A stretch of 64,000 bases of DNA from Methylobacterium fujisawaense (GCF_014138435.1 NZ_JACJIM010000009.1:62001-126000), one strand, 5' to 3'; positions 8,810 to 17,765 are shown, counted from the first letter of the stretch. The notes: generated from the sequence alone by a model not told the origin. Program-made: numbers and translations.

Positions 8810-9851
8810 CCGGCCCTCCACGGCCATCCGGGTCGAGAACGTCTCGAAGACCTTCGACACCGCGGCGGTGCTGCACGACCTCTCCCTCGACGTGCGGGCG
8901 GGCGAACTGATCGGATTGCTGGGCCCCTCGGGCTCGGGCAAGACGACGCTGCTGCGGATCATCGCCGGCCTCGACGCGCCGGACAGAGGACGCATCCTGT
9001 TCGGGGACGACGACGCGACCGGGCTCGCCGTGCAGGAGCGCGCGGTGGGCTTCGTGTTCCAGCACTACGCCCTGTTCAAGCACATGAGCGTGGCCGACAA
9101 CATCGCCTACGGCCTGAACGCGCGCCGCCGGGCCGACCGGCCGGCCAAGGCCGAGATCAAGCGCCGGGTCGGCGACCTCCTCGACCTGATCCGGCTCTCG
9201 GGCTTCGGCGACCGCTACCCGTCGCAGCTCTCCGGCGGCCAGCGCCAGCGGGTGGCGCTCGCCCGGGCGCTCGCCGTCGAGCCGCGGGTCCTCCTGCTGG
9301 ACGAGCCCTTCGGCGCCCTGGATGCCCAGGTCCGCAAGGACCTGCGCCGCTGGCTGCGCGAGATCCACGACCGCACCGGCCAGACCACGATCTTCGTCAC
9401 CCACGACCAGGACGAGGCCCTGGAGCTGTCGGACCGCGTGGCGGTGCTCGACCGCGGGCGGCTGGAGCAGGTGGGCACTCCCGACGAGGTGCAGGAGAAC
9501 CCGGCCTCCGCCACCGTGATGAAGTTCCTCGGCGATTCCGTCGAGGTGGAGGCCATCGCCGAGGGCGGCCGCGTGCTGGTCCGGGGCCGGGAGACGCCGG
9601 TTGCGGCGCCGGCCGGGACCATCGGTCCGGTCAAGCTCTACGTCCGGCCCTGGCAGTTGCAGCTCGCCGAGCCCGAGGCCGCGCATCTCTCCGGCACCGT
9701 GCGCAGCTCGTACAGGACGCAAGGGCGTCAGCGGATCGAGGTGGTCGATGCCGAGGGGCGCGTGCTCGCGGTGGAGGATTTCGACGGGGTCCGCTACGCG
9801 GCTGGGCACCCGGTGGGCCTGCGGATCAACGGCGGCCACGTGTTCGGGTGA
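8679..9851 (+). CDS. cysA: Sulfate ABC transporter ATP-binding protein CysA (start uncertain)
   Basis: ATPase that powers sulfate import. Walker A GPSGSGKTT, signature LSGGQRQRVALARAL, Walker B VLLLDEPFGALD and the switch His in VTHDQDEA are all present, followed by a C-terminal domain of the CysA type. Family similarity begins only at IRVENVSKTF, about residue 50 of the longest frame. The only in-frame ATG is 8679, deep inside cysW, and would add about 45 Ser/Pro-rich residues that are simply cysW read in another frame. Between there and the conserved part the candidates are TTG 8730 and ATT 8805; the ATT overlaps the cysW stop (ATTGA), like a coupled ATGA junction. I give the longest frame as the outer limit; the true start is probably near 8805. 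Confidence 0.9.
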   Translation: MSTTSSPHSPSLRSSPSLPSSPSSSNPSSNGASRGSSRAAGLIDRPSTAIRVENVSKTFDTAAVLHDLSLDVRAGELIGLLGPSGSGKTTLLRIIAGLDAPDRGRILFGDDDATGLAVQERAVGFVFQHYALFKHMSVADNIAYGLNARRRADRPAKAEIKRRVGDLLDLIRLSGFGDRYPSQLSGGQRQRVALARALAVEPRVLLLDEPFGALDAQVRKDLRRWLREIHDRTGQTTIFVTHDQDEALELSDRVAVLDRGRLEQVGTPDEVQENPASATVMKFLGDSVEVEAIAEGGRVLVRGRETPVAAPAGTIGPVKLYVRPWQLQLAEPEAAHLSGTVRSSYRTQGRQRIEVVDAEGRVLAVEDFDGVRYAAGHPVGLRINGGHVFG

Positions 9852-9890
9852 CGCTCGCCAGCGGCAACGCAGCATCCTAGGCTCCCGACC

Positions 9891-10940
9891 ATGACCGTAC
9901 CGAGTCGCGAACCCGCACCCGATGTCCTGGCCGCCATCGGCCAGACACCGCTGATCCGCCTGCGCCGGGCCTCCGAGGCGACCGGCTGCGACATCTACGG
10001 CAAGGCCGAGTTCCTCAATCCCGGCCTGTCGGTGAAGGACCGCGCGGCGCTCTCCATCGTGCAGGACGCGGAGGCGAAGGGCCTGATCCGGCCGGGCGGC
10101 ACCATCGTGGAGGGCACCGCCGGCAATACCGGCATCGGCCTCGCCCTGGTGGCTTCCGTGCGCGGCTATCGGACCCTGATCGTCATCCCGGTTACGCAGT
10201 CCGAGGAGAAGAAGCAGACCCTGCGGCTCGCGGGTGCCCGGCTGGTGGAAGTCCCGGCCGTACCCTTCGCCAATCCGAACAATTACGTCCACGTGGCCCG
10301 GAGGCTCGCCGAAAAGCTCGCCGCCACCGAGCCGGCGGGCGCCTTCTTCGCCGACCAGTTCGACAACGTCGCCAACCGGCACGCCCATGTGGCGGGCACC
10401 GGCCCGGAAATCTGGGCGCAGACCGGCGGCCGGGTCGACGGCTTCGTCTGCGCGGCCGGGACCGGCGGCACGCTGGCCGGTACCGCGGAGGCTTTGCGCG
10501 CCCGCAACCCGCAGGTGCGGATCGCGCTGTCCGATCCGGAGGGTTCGGCCCTCTACGCGCATTACACGACCGGGACCCTGAAGGCCGAGGGCAGCTCGAT
10601 CACCGAGGGGATCGGCCAGGGGCGCATCACCCGGAACCTCGAAGGCTTCACCCCCGATCACGCCTTCCGGATCCCGGACCGCGAAGCCCTCGACATCGTC
10701 TTCGGGCTGATGCGGGAGGAGGGGCTGTCGCTGGGCGGCTCGTCGGGCATCAACGTCGCCGGGGCGGTCCGGCTGGCCCGGGAACTCGGGCCCGGCCACA
10801 CCATCGTGACGATCCTGTGCGACGGGGCGGCCCGTTACGCCTCGAAGCTGTTCAACCCGGCCTTCCTCACCGAGCGCAATCTGCCGGTACCGGGCTGGCT
10901 CGACGCCCCGCAGGATCCCCTGCCGGACTGGCACGCCTGA
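9891..10940 (+). CDS. cysK: Cysteine synthase (O-acetylserine sulfhydrylase)
   Basis: PLP enzyme making cysteine from O-acetylserine and sulfide, 349 residues. The PLP lysine lies in NPGLSVKDRAA, the substrate loop is EGTAGNTGIGLALVA, and the phosphate-binding loop is AAGTGGTLAG. The protein is slightly longer than E. coli CysK (323) because of a C-terminal extension. Placed 39 bp after cysA, it completes a sulfate-import to cysteine unit and may be in the same transcript. NPG-L-S replaces the commoner NPGGS, which is also seen in some CysK-like enzymes, so a related beta-replacement activity is possible. Confidence 0.88.
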   Translation: MTVPSREPAPDVLAAIGQTPLIRLRRASEATGCDIYGKAEFLNPGLSVKDRAALSIVQDAEAKGLIRPGGTIVEGTAGNTGIGLALVASVRGYRTLIVIPVTQSEEKKQTLRLAGARLVEVPAVPFANPNNYVHVARRLAEKLAATEPAGAFFADQFDNVANRHAHVAGTGPEIWAQTGGRVDGFVCAAGTGGTLAGTAEALRARNPQVRIALSDPEGSALYAHYTTGTLKAEGSSITEGIGQGRITRNLEGFTPDHAFRIPDREALDIVFGLMREEGLSLGGSSGINVAGAVRLARELGPGHTIVTILCDGAARYASKLFNPAFLTERNLPVPGWLDAPQDPLPDWHA

Positions 10941-11062
10941 GCCGGGGGACCGCATCCGGACTTTTCCGCATAAAAGCGTAGCTTGGCGTTGAACGGAACG
11001 GAATGTCGCAGCGTTTGAACGGTCACGCTCGCACCAGCGCGACCGTCCGGAGAACGCGACCG

Positions 11063-11218
11063 ATGTCCCTCGTCACCATTCTGCTCATCATCCTGATCAT
11101 CCTGGCCTTCGGCGGCGGCGGCTTCCTCGGCGGCGGTGCGTATCGCGGACCCGGCTTCGGCCTGGGCGGCATCCTCCTGATCGTGCTGATCGTCCTGCTG
11201 GCGACCGGGCGGCTGTAA
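11063..11218 (+). CDS. DUF3309 small membrane peptide
   Basis: 51 residues with two short hydrophobic segments (TILLIILIILAF and ILLIVLIVLLATG) around a Gly-rich centre (GGGGFLGGGAYRGPGFGLGG). This is the layout of DUF3309 proteins, widespread in alphaproteobacteria and of unknown function. ATG 11063 has GGAGAA at a good distance; an upstream ATG at 11003 would add 20 unrelated residues. Confidence 0.75.
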   Translation: MSLVTILLIILIILAFGGGGFLGGGAYRGPGFGLGGILLIVLIVLLATGRL

Positions 11219-11335
11219 GGCGGCCCTCTCCGCCTGGACGGACGCGCGCCGGCCTGCCGACGCTCCGTCCGCTCAGGCCATCGGGCGGGCGCAGGTCCGT
11301 CAGCCGGCACGGCGGCCGTCCCGGCAGCGCGCCGG

Positions 11336-12817
11336 CTAGCGGCAGGTGATCGCCACCACCGCCGGCGCGGCCGCGGCCGGTCCGCCCTCCGGCCGCGGTG
11401 CGGCCGCGGGAAGACCTTGCGCGGCCAGGAAGGCGGCCACCGCCCGCGCCGGCACCAGCGGCAGGCGCGCGGGCGGGACCACCCCGGCGACGCGGCGCGG
11501 CGCCGAGGGATAGCGGGCCACGAGGCCGACGAGCCTGCCCGCGCGGTCGAGCACCGGCGCGCCGCCGGAGCCGGGCTGGAGCGCCGCGATCACATCGTCC
11601 CCGCGCGCCTCGCCGGGAGCGGCCAGGATCCCATCGGGACTCGGCGCGAGGGCGATCAGGTTGTCCTCGCCGGCGACGGACTCGGTCCGGATTGCGGGCC
11701 GGAACGGGGCGGGGGCGCCTTGTACCTCGAGAAGCGCGAGGCCGGCCGGATCGGTGGCGAGCACACGCGCCGGCGCCGACCCGATCTGGGGCTGTGCGCA
11801 CCCATCCAGCACGGCAGCGGCGGTCAGCACGCGTCCTGGCGCCACCACGAGGCCGGCGCCCGAAGCCGGAGCGGACGACAGGCTCGTCGGCCTCAGGGGC
11901 GCGGGGGCCTGCGGCTGGGGCACCGGATTGCCGGCGGCACGGGTGGTCCCCGCTGGCGTCCCGGGGCTTGCCGGCATCTGCGCGGCCGGCGCTGCGGCGG
12001 GGTCCGGAAACGGCACGAAGGCATTCGCCACGGCGATGACGAGCCGGCCGACCTCCGGCGCGAGGGTGCGGTCGTAGCCGAACAGGAAGCCGCGGACTCC
12101 CTCCGGACCGGACGCATAGCGGATATAGGACAATCCCGGCCCGGTCTCGGCGGTGACCACCACGGTGTCCGGCCGCCGCAGCTTGTAGGTCACCTTGCGG
12201 CCGGGGAGCGGCGCGGTGGCCTTCTCGAAGAGGGAATCCAGGGTCTCGGTCCCGGGCGGGAAGGTGCGGGATTCCAGGGTCACGCGCCCGTCCTGGCTCT
12301 GCCAGCGGGTTCCGGCGGGGAGGGCGGTGCGCTTCGCCAGCAGGCGCTCCGGCACCCCCAGCAGGGCGCCGCTCCCGGAATCGACCGCGACGCGGAAGCG
12401 CGCCGCGTTCCGCGCGGCGGCACCGGCGGCCAGCAGCGCGGACCGGCCGTGGGGATCGAGGGGATCGGCTCCCCCGGTCCGGGCGCCGTAGGCGTTGAGC
12501 GCCTCGAAGGTCCGGCGCCCGAAGGCTCCCGACACCACGGCGTTGAAGTCGCCGGTCCAGACCAGGGCGTCCTGGACCGCCTTGCGGTCGGCCTCCGGCA
12601 GGGCCTCGAAGGTCGCCTTCGCCGCCTCGAAGGCGGGATCGGCCGGAGCCCCGGCAACCGGCGCCGGCCTCGGCGCGGTGCGGGCCGGGACCGGCCGGTC
12701 CTGAGCCTGAACCGGCCCAAGGCCGAGGGCGATCAGGATCGCGAGCGGTGTCACGCGCCGGGAGCGGCCGCGCGAGGCGCCCGGGAGCCGACACCGCGAC
12801 GCATCACCCGAATCCAT
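11336..12817 (-). CDS. Secreted trypsin-like domain protein, probable pseudoprotease
   Basis: 493 residues from ATG 12817. A signal peptide (LAILIALGLGPVQA) leads into an N-terminal helical region (ADRKAVQDALVWTGDF...FGRRTFEAL) that resembles a peptidoglycan-binding fold, a middle domain, a Pro/Ala linker and a C-terminal trypsin-like fold (about residues 320-480). Aligned to HtrA/trypsin motifs, the Ser site is kept in form (PGSGGAPVLD for PGNSGGPVLD), but the His motif TNAHVV is TAAAVL and the Asp of NDLALL is AGLALL. Two triad residues are therefore absent, suggesting a binding rather than a cleaving role. GTG 12754 is an alternative start, directly at the signal peptide. Convergent with the DUF3309 gene. 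Confidence 0.75.
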   Translation of the reverse strand: MDSGDASRCRLPGASRGRSRRVTPLAILIALGLGPVQAQDRPVPARTAPRPAPVAGAPADPAFEAAKATFEALPEADRKAVQDALVWTGDFNAVVSGAFGRRTFEALNAYGARTGGADPLDPHGRSALLAAGAAARNAARFRVAVDSGSGALLGVPERLLAKRTALPAGTRWQSQDGRVTLESRTFPPGTETLDSLFEKATAPLPGRKVTYKLRRPDTVVVTAETGPGLSYIRYASGPEGVRGFLFGYDRTLAPEVGRLVIAVANAFVPFPDPAAAPAAQMPASPGTPAGTTRAAGNPVPQPQAPAPLRPTSLSSAPASGAGLVVAPGRVLTAAAVLDGCAQPQIGSAPARVLATDPAGLALLEVQGAPAPFRPAIRTESVAGEDNLIALAPSPDGILAAPGEARGDDVIAALQPGSGGAPVLDRAGRLVGLVARYPSAPRRVAGVVPPARLPLVPARAVAAFLAAQGLPAAAPRPEGGPAAAAPAVVAITCR

Positions 12818-13011
12818 CGCCGCCCCCCGACCCCCGTCGTCGCGATCCTGGCAGAGGCCGCAGCGGCAGGCCAGACCAATCCGTCTCCGGCCACCGTGCG
12901 TCCGGGGCGACGATGCGCTAAAGGGCAGATGTCCGGTCCTGGGCGGCGGCCGGATTCCCGGATCGGTCGTCCGGCCATGCGATGCCGTCACGGTTCGACG
13001 CGGAGCCCGGC

Positions 13012-13188
13012 ATGAGCGACACGAACACCACCTTCAAGAAGGCGCCCAAGCGCAAGGCCGCCAAGGGCAAGAGCATCAGCGTCTCTCCGGAGATGCGGCA
13101 GGCCTATGCCGACCTGATCCAGGAGCGCGCGGAGAAACAGGAAGTCTATGGCCGCCACCTGCCGCAGGATGAGACGCGCCGCCGGTAG
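13012..13188 (+). CDS. Small basic hypothetical protein
   Basis: 58 residues, Lys/Arg-rich (FKKAPKRKAAKGKSISVSPE) with a short helix (MRQAYADLIQERAEKQEVYG). No domain recognised. ATG 13012 is favoured over ATG 12982, which would add ten residues. Codon usage is like that of its neighbours. Confidence 0.5.
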   Translation: MSDTNTTFKKAPKRKAAKGKSISVSPEMRQAYADLIQERAEKQEVYGRHLPQDETRRR

Positions 13189-13315
13189 CCGGAGGCCGGC
13201 CCAGGAATGCGGCGTCGCCGCGATTCGTCCGGGCGGGCGATAGCGGGGCGTCCGGTTCAGACGCCGGATCCAGGCCGCACCGGCAGCCGCCGACCGACCC
13301 GGTAAGGCCGTCCAT

Positions 13316-13612
13316 TCAGCGCTTGCGCACGAATTCGGTGCGCAGGACCAAGCCCTTGATGGTGTCGTGGCGGCAATCGATCTCGTGCGGATCGTCCGTG
13401 AGCCGGATCGACCGGATGACCGTGCCCTGCTTGAGGGTCTGGTTCGCGCCCTTGACCTTCAGATCCTTGATCAGCGTGACCGAATCGCCGTCGGCGAGGG
13501 CGTTGCCGGCCGCGTCGCGGACCGCCGCCTTCTCGGGGGGCGCGGCCGCGGACCCGGGCGGGAGCCATTCGCCCGTCGCCGCGTCGTAGACGTAGGCCTC
13601 GTCGTCGTTCAC
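13316..13612 (-). CDS. PhnA-domain protein (YjdM family)
   Basis: 98 residues. The C-terminal two-thirds (DGDSVTLIKDLKVKGANQTL to GLVLRTEFVRKR) is the PhnA/YjdM beta-barrel domain. The E. coli protein has a four-cysteine zinc ribbon in front; here that part is replaced by a cysteine-free segment (AYVYDAATGEWLPPG), a variant common in alphaproteobacteria. Despite the old alkylphosphonate name, the family's function is unknown. Confidence 0.8.
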   Translation of the reverse strand: MNDDEAYVYDAATGEWLPPGSAAAPPEKAAVRDAAGNALADGDSVTLIKDLKVKGANQTLKQGTVIRSIRLTDDPHEIDCRHDTIKGLVLRTEFVRKR

Positions 13613-13783
13613 AGCCGTACCCCGGGTTCGGATCGGGGCCGGGTCCTGTCAGGATCTCGTGGGCCCGTCATCCGCGCGCGTCCCGGCACACCGAACCGGT
13701 CGCCGAATCGGCGCGGGACGCCGCGAGCTTAGCCGATCGGGCCGGCCCCGCGCGAGAGCGGCGGGCCGGCCCGACGGAGTGCC

Positions 13784-15070
13784 TTACCGCTTCAGCGGGC
13801 CGGCCTCGATCACGTCCTCGACCGTGCGCAAGCCGGCGCGCGGGGAGTTGACGAGGCAGGCCATGTTGCCCGGCGGGTGCTGGTTCTTCCACATCTTGGT
13901 GTGGGCCTGGGGGATCTTGTCCCAGGGGAAGACCTCGCTCATGCACGGGTCGATCCGCTGGTCGAGCACGAACTGGTTCGCCGCCGAAGCCTGCTTGAGG
14001 TGGGCGAAGTGCGAGCCCTGGATGCGCTTCTGCCGCATCCAGACGTAGCGGGCGTCGAAGGTGATGTTGAAGCCGGTCGTGCCGGCGCAGAACACCACCA
14101 TGCCGCCGCGCTTCACCACCAGCGCCGAGACCGGGAAGGTCGCCTCGCCGGGATGCTCGAACACGATGTCGACATCCTGCTTGCCGGTGATGTCCCAGAT
14201 CGCCTTGCCGAACTTCCGCGCCTCCTTGGTCCAGGCGTGGAACTCGGGGCTGTTCACCTTCGGGAGCTGCCCCCAGCAGTCGAAGTCCTTGCGGTTGATG
14301 ACGCCCTTGGCGCCGAGGCTCATCACGTAGTCGCGCTTCGACTCGTCCGAGATCACCGCGATGGCGTTGGCGCCCGACGCCGCGCAGAGCTGCACGCCGA
14401 ACACGCCCAGGCCGCCCGAGGCGCCCCAGATCAGCACGTTCTGGCCCGGCCGGACCGTGTGCGGCGCGTGGCCGAACAGCATGCGGTAGGCGGTGGCCAG
14501 CGTGAGCGTGTAGCAGGCCGCCTCCTCCCAGGTGAGGTGCTTCGGCCGGTGCATCAGCTGGCGCGACTGCACCCGGCAGAACTGCGCGAAGGAGCCGTCC
14601 CCGGTCTCGTAGCCCCAGATCCGCTGGGTCGGCGAGAACATCGGGTCGCCGCCGTTGCACTCCTCGTCGTCGCCGTCGTCCTGGTTGCAGTGGACGATGA
14701 CCTCGTCGCCGACCTTCCAGCGCTTCACCTTGGCGCCGACCTTCCAGACGATGCCGGAGGCGTCCGAACCGGCGATGTGGTACTCGCCCTTGTGCACGTC
14801 GAAGGGCGAGATCGGCTCGCCGAGGCCGGCCCAGACGCCGTTGTAGTTCACGCCTGCGGCCATGACGTAGACCAGCACCTCGTCGTCGCCGATCTCCCAG
14901 ACCGGCAGCACTTCGAGCTGGTGGGACTGTTCCGGCGGCCCGTGCCGCTCGCGCCGGATCGCCCAGGCATACATCTTGGCCGGCACATGACCCAGCGGCG
15001 GGATTTCACCCATCTCGTAGAGGTCCTTGACCTCCCCGCCCGTCGGACTGATCGCAGCGCTCGCCGCCAT
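13784..15070 (-). CDS. ccr: Crotonyl-CoA carboxylase/reductase
   Basis: Key enzyme of the ethylmalonyl-CoA pathway: NADPH-dependent reductive carboxylation of crotonyl-CoA to ethylmalonyl-CoA. 428 residues, the usual length. It belongs to the medium-chain dehydrogenase/reductase family: AAGVNYNGVWAGLGEPISPF near the N-terminus, the insert HCNQDDGDDEECNGGDPMFS typical of Ccr, and the NADPH loop WGASGGLGVFGVQLCAA (about residue 213). ATG 15070 has GAGGAGAG upstream. It is divergent from ecm, the enzyme acting two steps later, across 612 bp that contain a good sigma-70-like promoter and a palindrome. Confidence 0.97.
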   Translation of the reverse strand: MAASAAISPTGGEVKDLYEMGEIPPLGHVPAKMYAWAIRRERHGPPEQSHQLEVLPVWEIGDDEVLVYVMAAGVNYNGVWAGLGEPISPFDVHKGEYHIAGSDASGIVWKVGAKVKRWKVGDEVIVHCNQDDGDDEECNGGDPMFSPTQRIWGYETGDGSFAQFCRVQSRQLMHRPKHLTWEEAACYTLTLATAYRMLFGHAPHTVRPGQNVLIWGASGGLGVFGVQLCAASGANAIAVISDESKRDYVMSLGAKGVINRKDFDCWGQLPKVNSPEFHAWTKEARKFGKAIWDITGKQDVDIVFEHPGEATFPVSALVVKRGGMVVFCAGTTGFNITFDARYVWMRQKRIQGSHFAHLKQASAANQFVLDQRIDPCMSEVFPWDKIPQAHTKMWKNQHPPGNMACLVNSPRAGLRTVEDVIEAGPLKR

Positions 15071-15121
15071 CTCGCTCTCCTCTCGTCCCGCGTGTTTCTC
15101 ACGGCCGCGGTTCTCCATCGC

Positions 15122-15150
15122 GCTATAGCGGTGATGCCGGAGGCGTCCAA
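15122..15150 (-). promoter_or_regulatory. Putative sigma-70-type promoter of ccr
   Basis: On the ccr strand TTGGAC (15150-15145) and TATAGC (15127-15122) are separated by exactly 17 bp. This predicts transcription from about 15115 and a leader of about 45 nt before the ATG at 15070. Confidence 0.5.
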
Positions 15151-15161
15151 GTGGGCCGAAA

Positions 15162-15184
15162 GTCGAAACCCGATGGTTTCCGAC
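15162..15184. promoter_or_regulatory. Palindrome upstream of the ccr promoter, candidate activator site
   Basis: Arms GTCGAAACC (15162-15170) and GGTTTCCGAC (15175-15184) flank CGAT; the arms are complementary apart from one extra base. The centre lies about 58 bp before the predicted ccr start point, just upstream of the -35 box, the usual place for an activator. In Methylorubrum extorquens the TetR-type activator CcrR binds a palindrome upstream of its ccr promoter; that this is the equivalent site is inference. Confidence 0.45.
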
Positions 15185-15682
15185 ACGAAAAAGGCGTCGG
15201 CACAGGGCGGGCAGCCACGTATTCAAAATCGGCTTTCCGGCAGACCAAGTATTATTCGCCCCTCGCCATGACGGCGCCGGTTCCGAGACCTTGCGCGGCA
15301 GCGCCACCGCGGGCCTGTGCTGCTCCCGGGCGCCCGCAAGCCTCGCCAGCTCTAAGTCATTGTTCTGACGCGTTCTCTCGCGCCAGACCAAAGGCCGCTC
15401 CTGCGAAGAACAGTTCAGGTAGACTTTATACCAGCAGCGACGATGCTGATCGGGATCGGCGCGGGACGCCATCCGTGACCGGATGGGACAGGGTCCTGCG
15501 GGGAGATCCCGCGTCGCCGCCTTCAAATCCCGCTGCTCCGGCGGGCAAGTTTTTTCATGGGCCGCGGAGGCCCGCGGGGGGCGTCTTGCACTTCCGTCCC
15601 GGATGACGCGTGCCCAAGCCTTCGCTACGGTGTCCGCAAGGCCGCGCCCAGCGCGGATACAAAGATGACACGGAGGCGAGGA

Positions 15683-17725
15683 ATGGGCGCGAGCGTCGCC
15701 GAGACCAAGAGCGACAAGTCGAGCCGCGACAAGCCCTGGATCATCCGCACCTATGCGGGGCACTCGACCGCGGCGGAGTCCAACAAGCTCTATCGGGGCA
15801 ACCTCGCCAAGGGCCAGACCGGCCTGTCGGTGGCCTTCGACCTGCCGACCCAGACCGGCTACGACCCCGACCACGAACTCTCCCGCGGCGAGGTCGGCAA
15901 GGTCGGCGTCTCGATCGCGCATCTCGGCGACATGCGGACCCTGTTCCAGGACATCCCGCTCGCCCAGATGAACACCTCGATGACCATCAACGCCACGGCC
16001 CCGTGGCTGCTGGCGCTCTACCTCGCGGTGGCCGAGGAGCAGGGGGCGCCGCTCGCCGCTCTCCAGGGCACGACCCAGAACGACATCATCAAGGAATACC
16101 TGTCGCGCGGGACCTACGTGTTCCCGCCCGCACCGTCCCTCCGGCTCACCAAGGACGTGATCCTGTTCACGACCAAGAACGTGCCGAAGTGGAACCCGAT
16201 GAACGTCTGCTCCTACCACCTGCAGGAGGCGGGGGCGACGCCGGTCCAGGAGCTGTCCTACGCGCTGGCCATCGCCATCGCCGTGCTCGACACCGTGCGG
16301 GACGATCCCGAATTCGACGCCGCGAGTTTCTCCGACGTCTTCGGACGGATCTCGTTCTTCGTGAATGCAGGGCTCCGGTTCGTCACCGAGATCTGCAAGA
16401 TGCGGGCGTTCTCGGAACTCTGGGACGAGATCGCCCAGGAGCGCTACGGCATCGACGACCCGAAGAAGCGCATCTTCCGCTACGGCGTACAGGTGAACTC
16501 CCTCGGGCTCACCGAGCAGCAGCCGGAGAACAACGTCCACCGCATCCTGATCGAGATGCTGGCGGTGACGCTCTCCAAGCGCGCCCGCGCCCGCGCGGTG
16601 CAGCTCCCGGCCTGGAACGAGGCGCTCGGCCTGCCGCGGCCCTGGGACCAGCAATGGTCGATGCGCATGCAGCAGATCCTGGCCTTCGAGACCGACCTGC
16701 TGGAATACGACGACATCTTCGACGGCAGCCACGTGATCGAGGCCAAGGTCGAGGCGCTGAAGGCGCAGACCCGGGCCGAGCTGGAGCGGATCGGCGGCAT
16801 CGGCGGCGCCGTCGCCGCGGTGGAAACCGGGGCGCTCAAGCGCGCGCTGGTCGAATCGAACGCCCGGCGGATCTCGGCCATCGAGGCCGGCGAGCAGATC
16901 GTGGTCGGCGTCAACAAGTGGCAGCAGGGCGAGCCCTCGCCGCTCACCGCCGGGGAGGGGGCGATCTTCTCCGTCTCCGAGACCGTGGAGATGGAGGCCC
17001 AGACCCGCATCCGCGAATGGCGCGGTCGCCGCGACGCGAACGCGGTCGGTCAGGCCCTCGACGCCCTGGAGCAGGCGGCGCGCTCCGGCGCCAACATCAT
17101 GCCCCCCTCCATCGAGGCCGCGAAGGCCGGCGTGACCACCGGCGAATGGGGCGCGCGCCTGCGGGACGTCTTCGGCGAGTACCGGGCGCCCACCGGCGTC
17201 ACCCTCGAGACGGTGTCCAGCGGCGCGGCCGAGGACGCCAAGCTCCTGATCGCCGATCTCGGCGAGCGCCTCGGCGAGACGCCCAAGCTCGTCGTCGGCA
17301 AGCCCGGCCTCGACGGGCACTCCAACGGCGCCGAGCAGATCGCGCTCCGCGCGCGGGATGTCGGCTTCGACGTCACCTATGACGGCATCCGCCAGACACC
17401 GGCCGAGATCGTCGCGAAGGCCAAGGAGACCGGTGCCCACGTGGTCGGCCTGTCGATCCTGTCGGGCTCCCACGTGCCGCTGGTGCGGGAGGTCCGTGCC
17501 AAGATGCGCGAGGCAGGGCTCGACCACATCCCGGTGGTGGTCGGCGGCATCATCTCGCCCGAGGATGAGCTGGTTCTCAAGAACATGGGCGTCCGCGCCG
17601 TCTACACGCCCAAGGACTACGCCATCGACCAGATCATGGTCGGGCTCGCCAAGGTCGTGGAGAAGGGTCTGGAGCGCCGGGACGGCCCATCGGACCAGCC
17701 GCGTGCGGAGGCTCAAGTCTACTGA
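15683..17725 (+). CDS. ecm: Ethylmalonyl-CoA mutase
   Basis: B12-dependent mutase converting ethylmalonyl-CoA to methylsuccinyl-CoA, formerly called MeaA. 680 residues. The N-terminal substrate barrel starts KPWIIRTYAGHSTAAESNKL and has the family strings AFDLPTQTGYDPDH and NEALGLPRPWDQQWSMRMQQ. The C-terminal cobalamin domain has the base-off DxHxxG motif in GKPGLDGHSNGAEQ (about residue 544) and the GGII loop near residue 616. ATG 15683 has GGAGGCGAGGA in front; an upstream ATG at 15665 is possible. Divergent from ccr; the two share the regulatory gap. Confidence 0.96.
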   Translation: MGASVAETKSDKSSRDKPWIIRTYAGHSTAAESNKLYRGNLAKGQTGLSVAFDLPTQTGYDPDHELSRGEVGKVGVSIAHLGDMRTLFQDIPLAQMNTSMTINATAPWLLALYLAVAEEQGAPLAALQGTTQNDIIKEYLSRGTYVFPPAPSLRLTKDVILFTTKNVPKWNPMNVCSYHLQEAGATPVQELSYALAIAIAVLDTVRDDPEFDAASFSDVFGRISFFVNAGLRFVTEICKMRAFSELWDEIAQERYGIDDPKKRIFRYGVQVNSLGLTEQQPENNVHRILIEMLAVTLSKRARARAVQLPAWNEALGLPRPWDQQWSMRMQQILAFETDLLEYDDIFDGSHVIEAKVEALKAQTRAELERIGGIGGAVAAVETGALKRALVESNARRISAIEAGEQIVVGVNKWQQGEPSPLTAGEGAIFSVSETVEMEAQTRIREWRGRRDANAVGQALDALEQAARSGANIMPPSIEAAKAGVTTGEWGARLRDVFGEYRAPTGVTLETVSSGAAEDAKLLIADLGERLGETPKLVVGKPGLDGHSNGAEQIALRARDVGFDVTYDGIRQTPAEIVAKAKETGAHVVGLSILSGSHVPLVREVRAKMREAGLDHIPVVVGGIISPEDELVLKNMGVRAVYTPKDYAIDQIMVGLAKVVEKGLERRDGPSDQPRAEAQVY

Positions 17726-17738
17726 GACGCGGCGGCAT

Positions 17739-17765
17739 TAAAGTTGAATCAATAGCTGCCATATC
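17739..17765 (+). promoter_or_regulatory. Possible flagellar-type (sigma-28-like) promoter
   Basis: TAAAGTTG, 11 bp, then GCCATATC. The upstream half matches the sigma-28 consensus TAAAGTTT in 7 of 8 positions, and the spacing is right, but the -10 half only shares GCC. It precedes a chemotaxis receptor gene. Many Rhizobiales lack a sigma-28, so this may be chance. Confidence 0.2.

Noticed and set aside
13316..13612. Active phosphonate-utilisation gene (PhnA)
   Set aside because: The family name is historical; there are no phn genes nearby and the zinc ribbon is missing, so I keep only the domain name.
13784..17716. A 1310-codon open frame on the minus strand running across ecm into ccr
   Set aside because: Only the last 428 codons are a protein (Ccr); the rest is antisense to ecm and exists because high GC with biased third positions leaves few stop codons.
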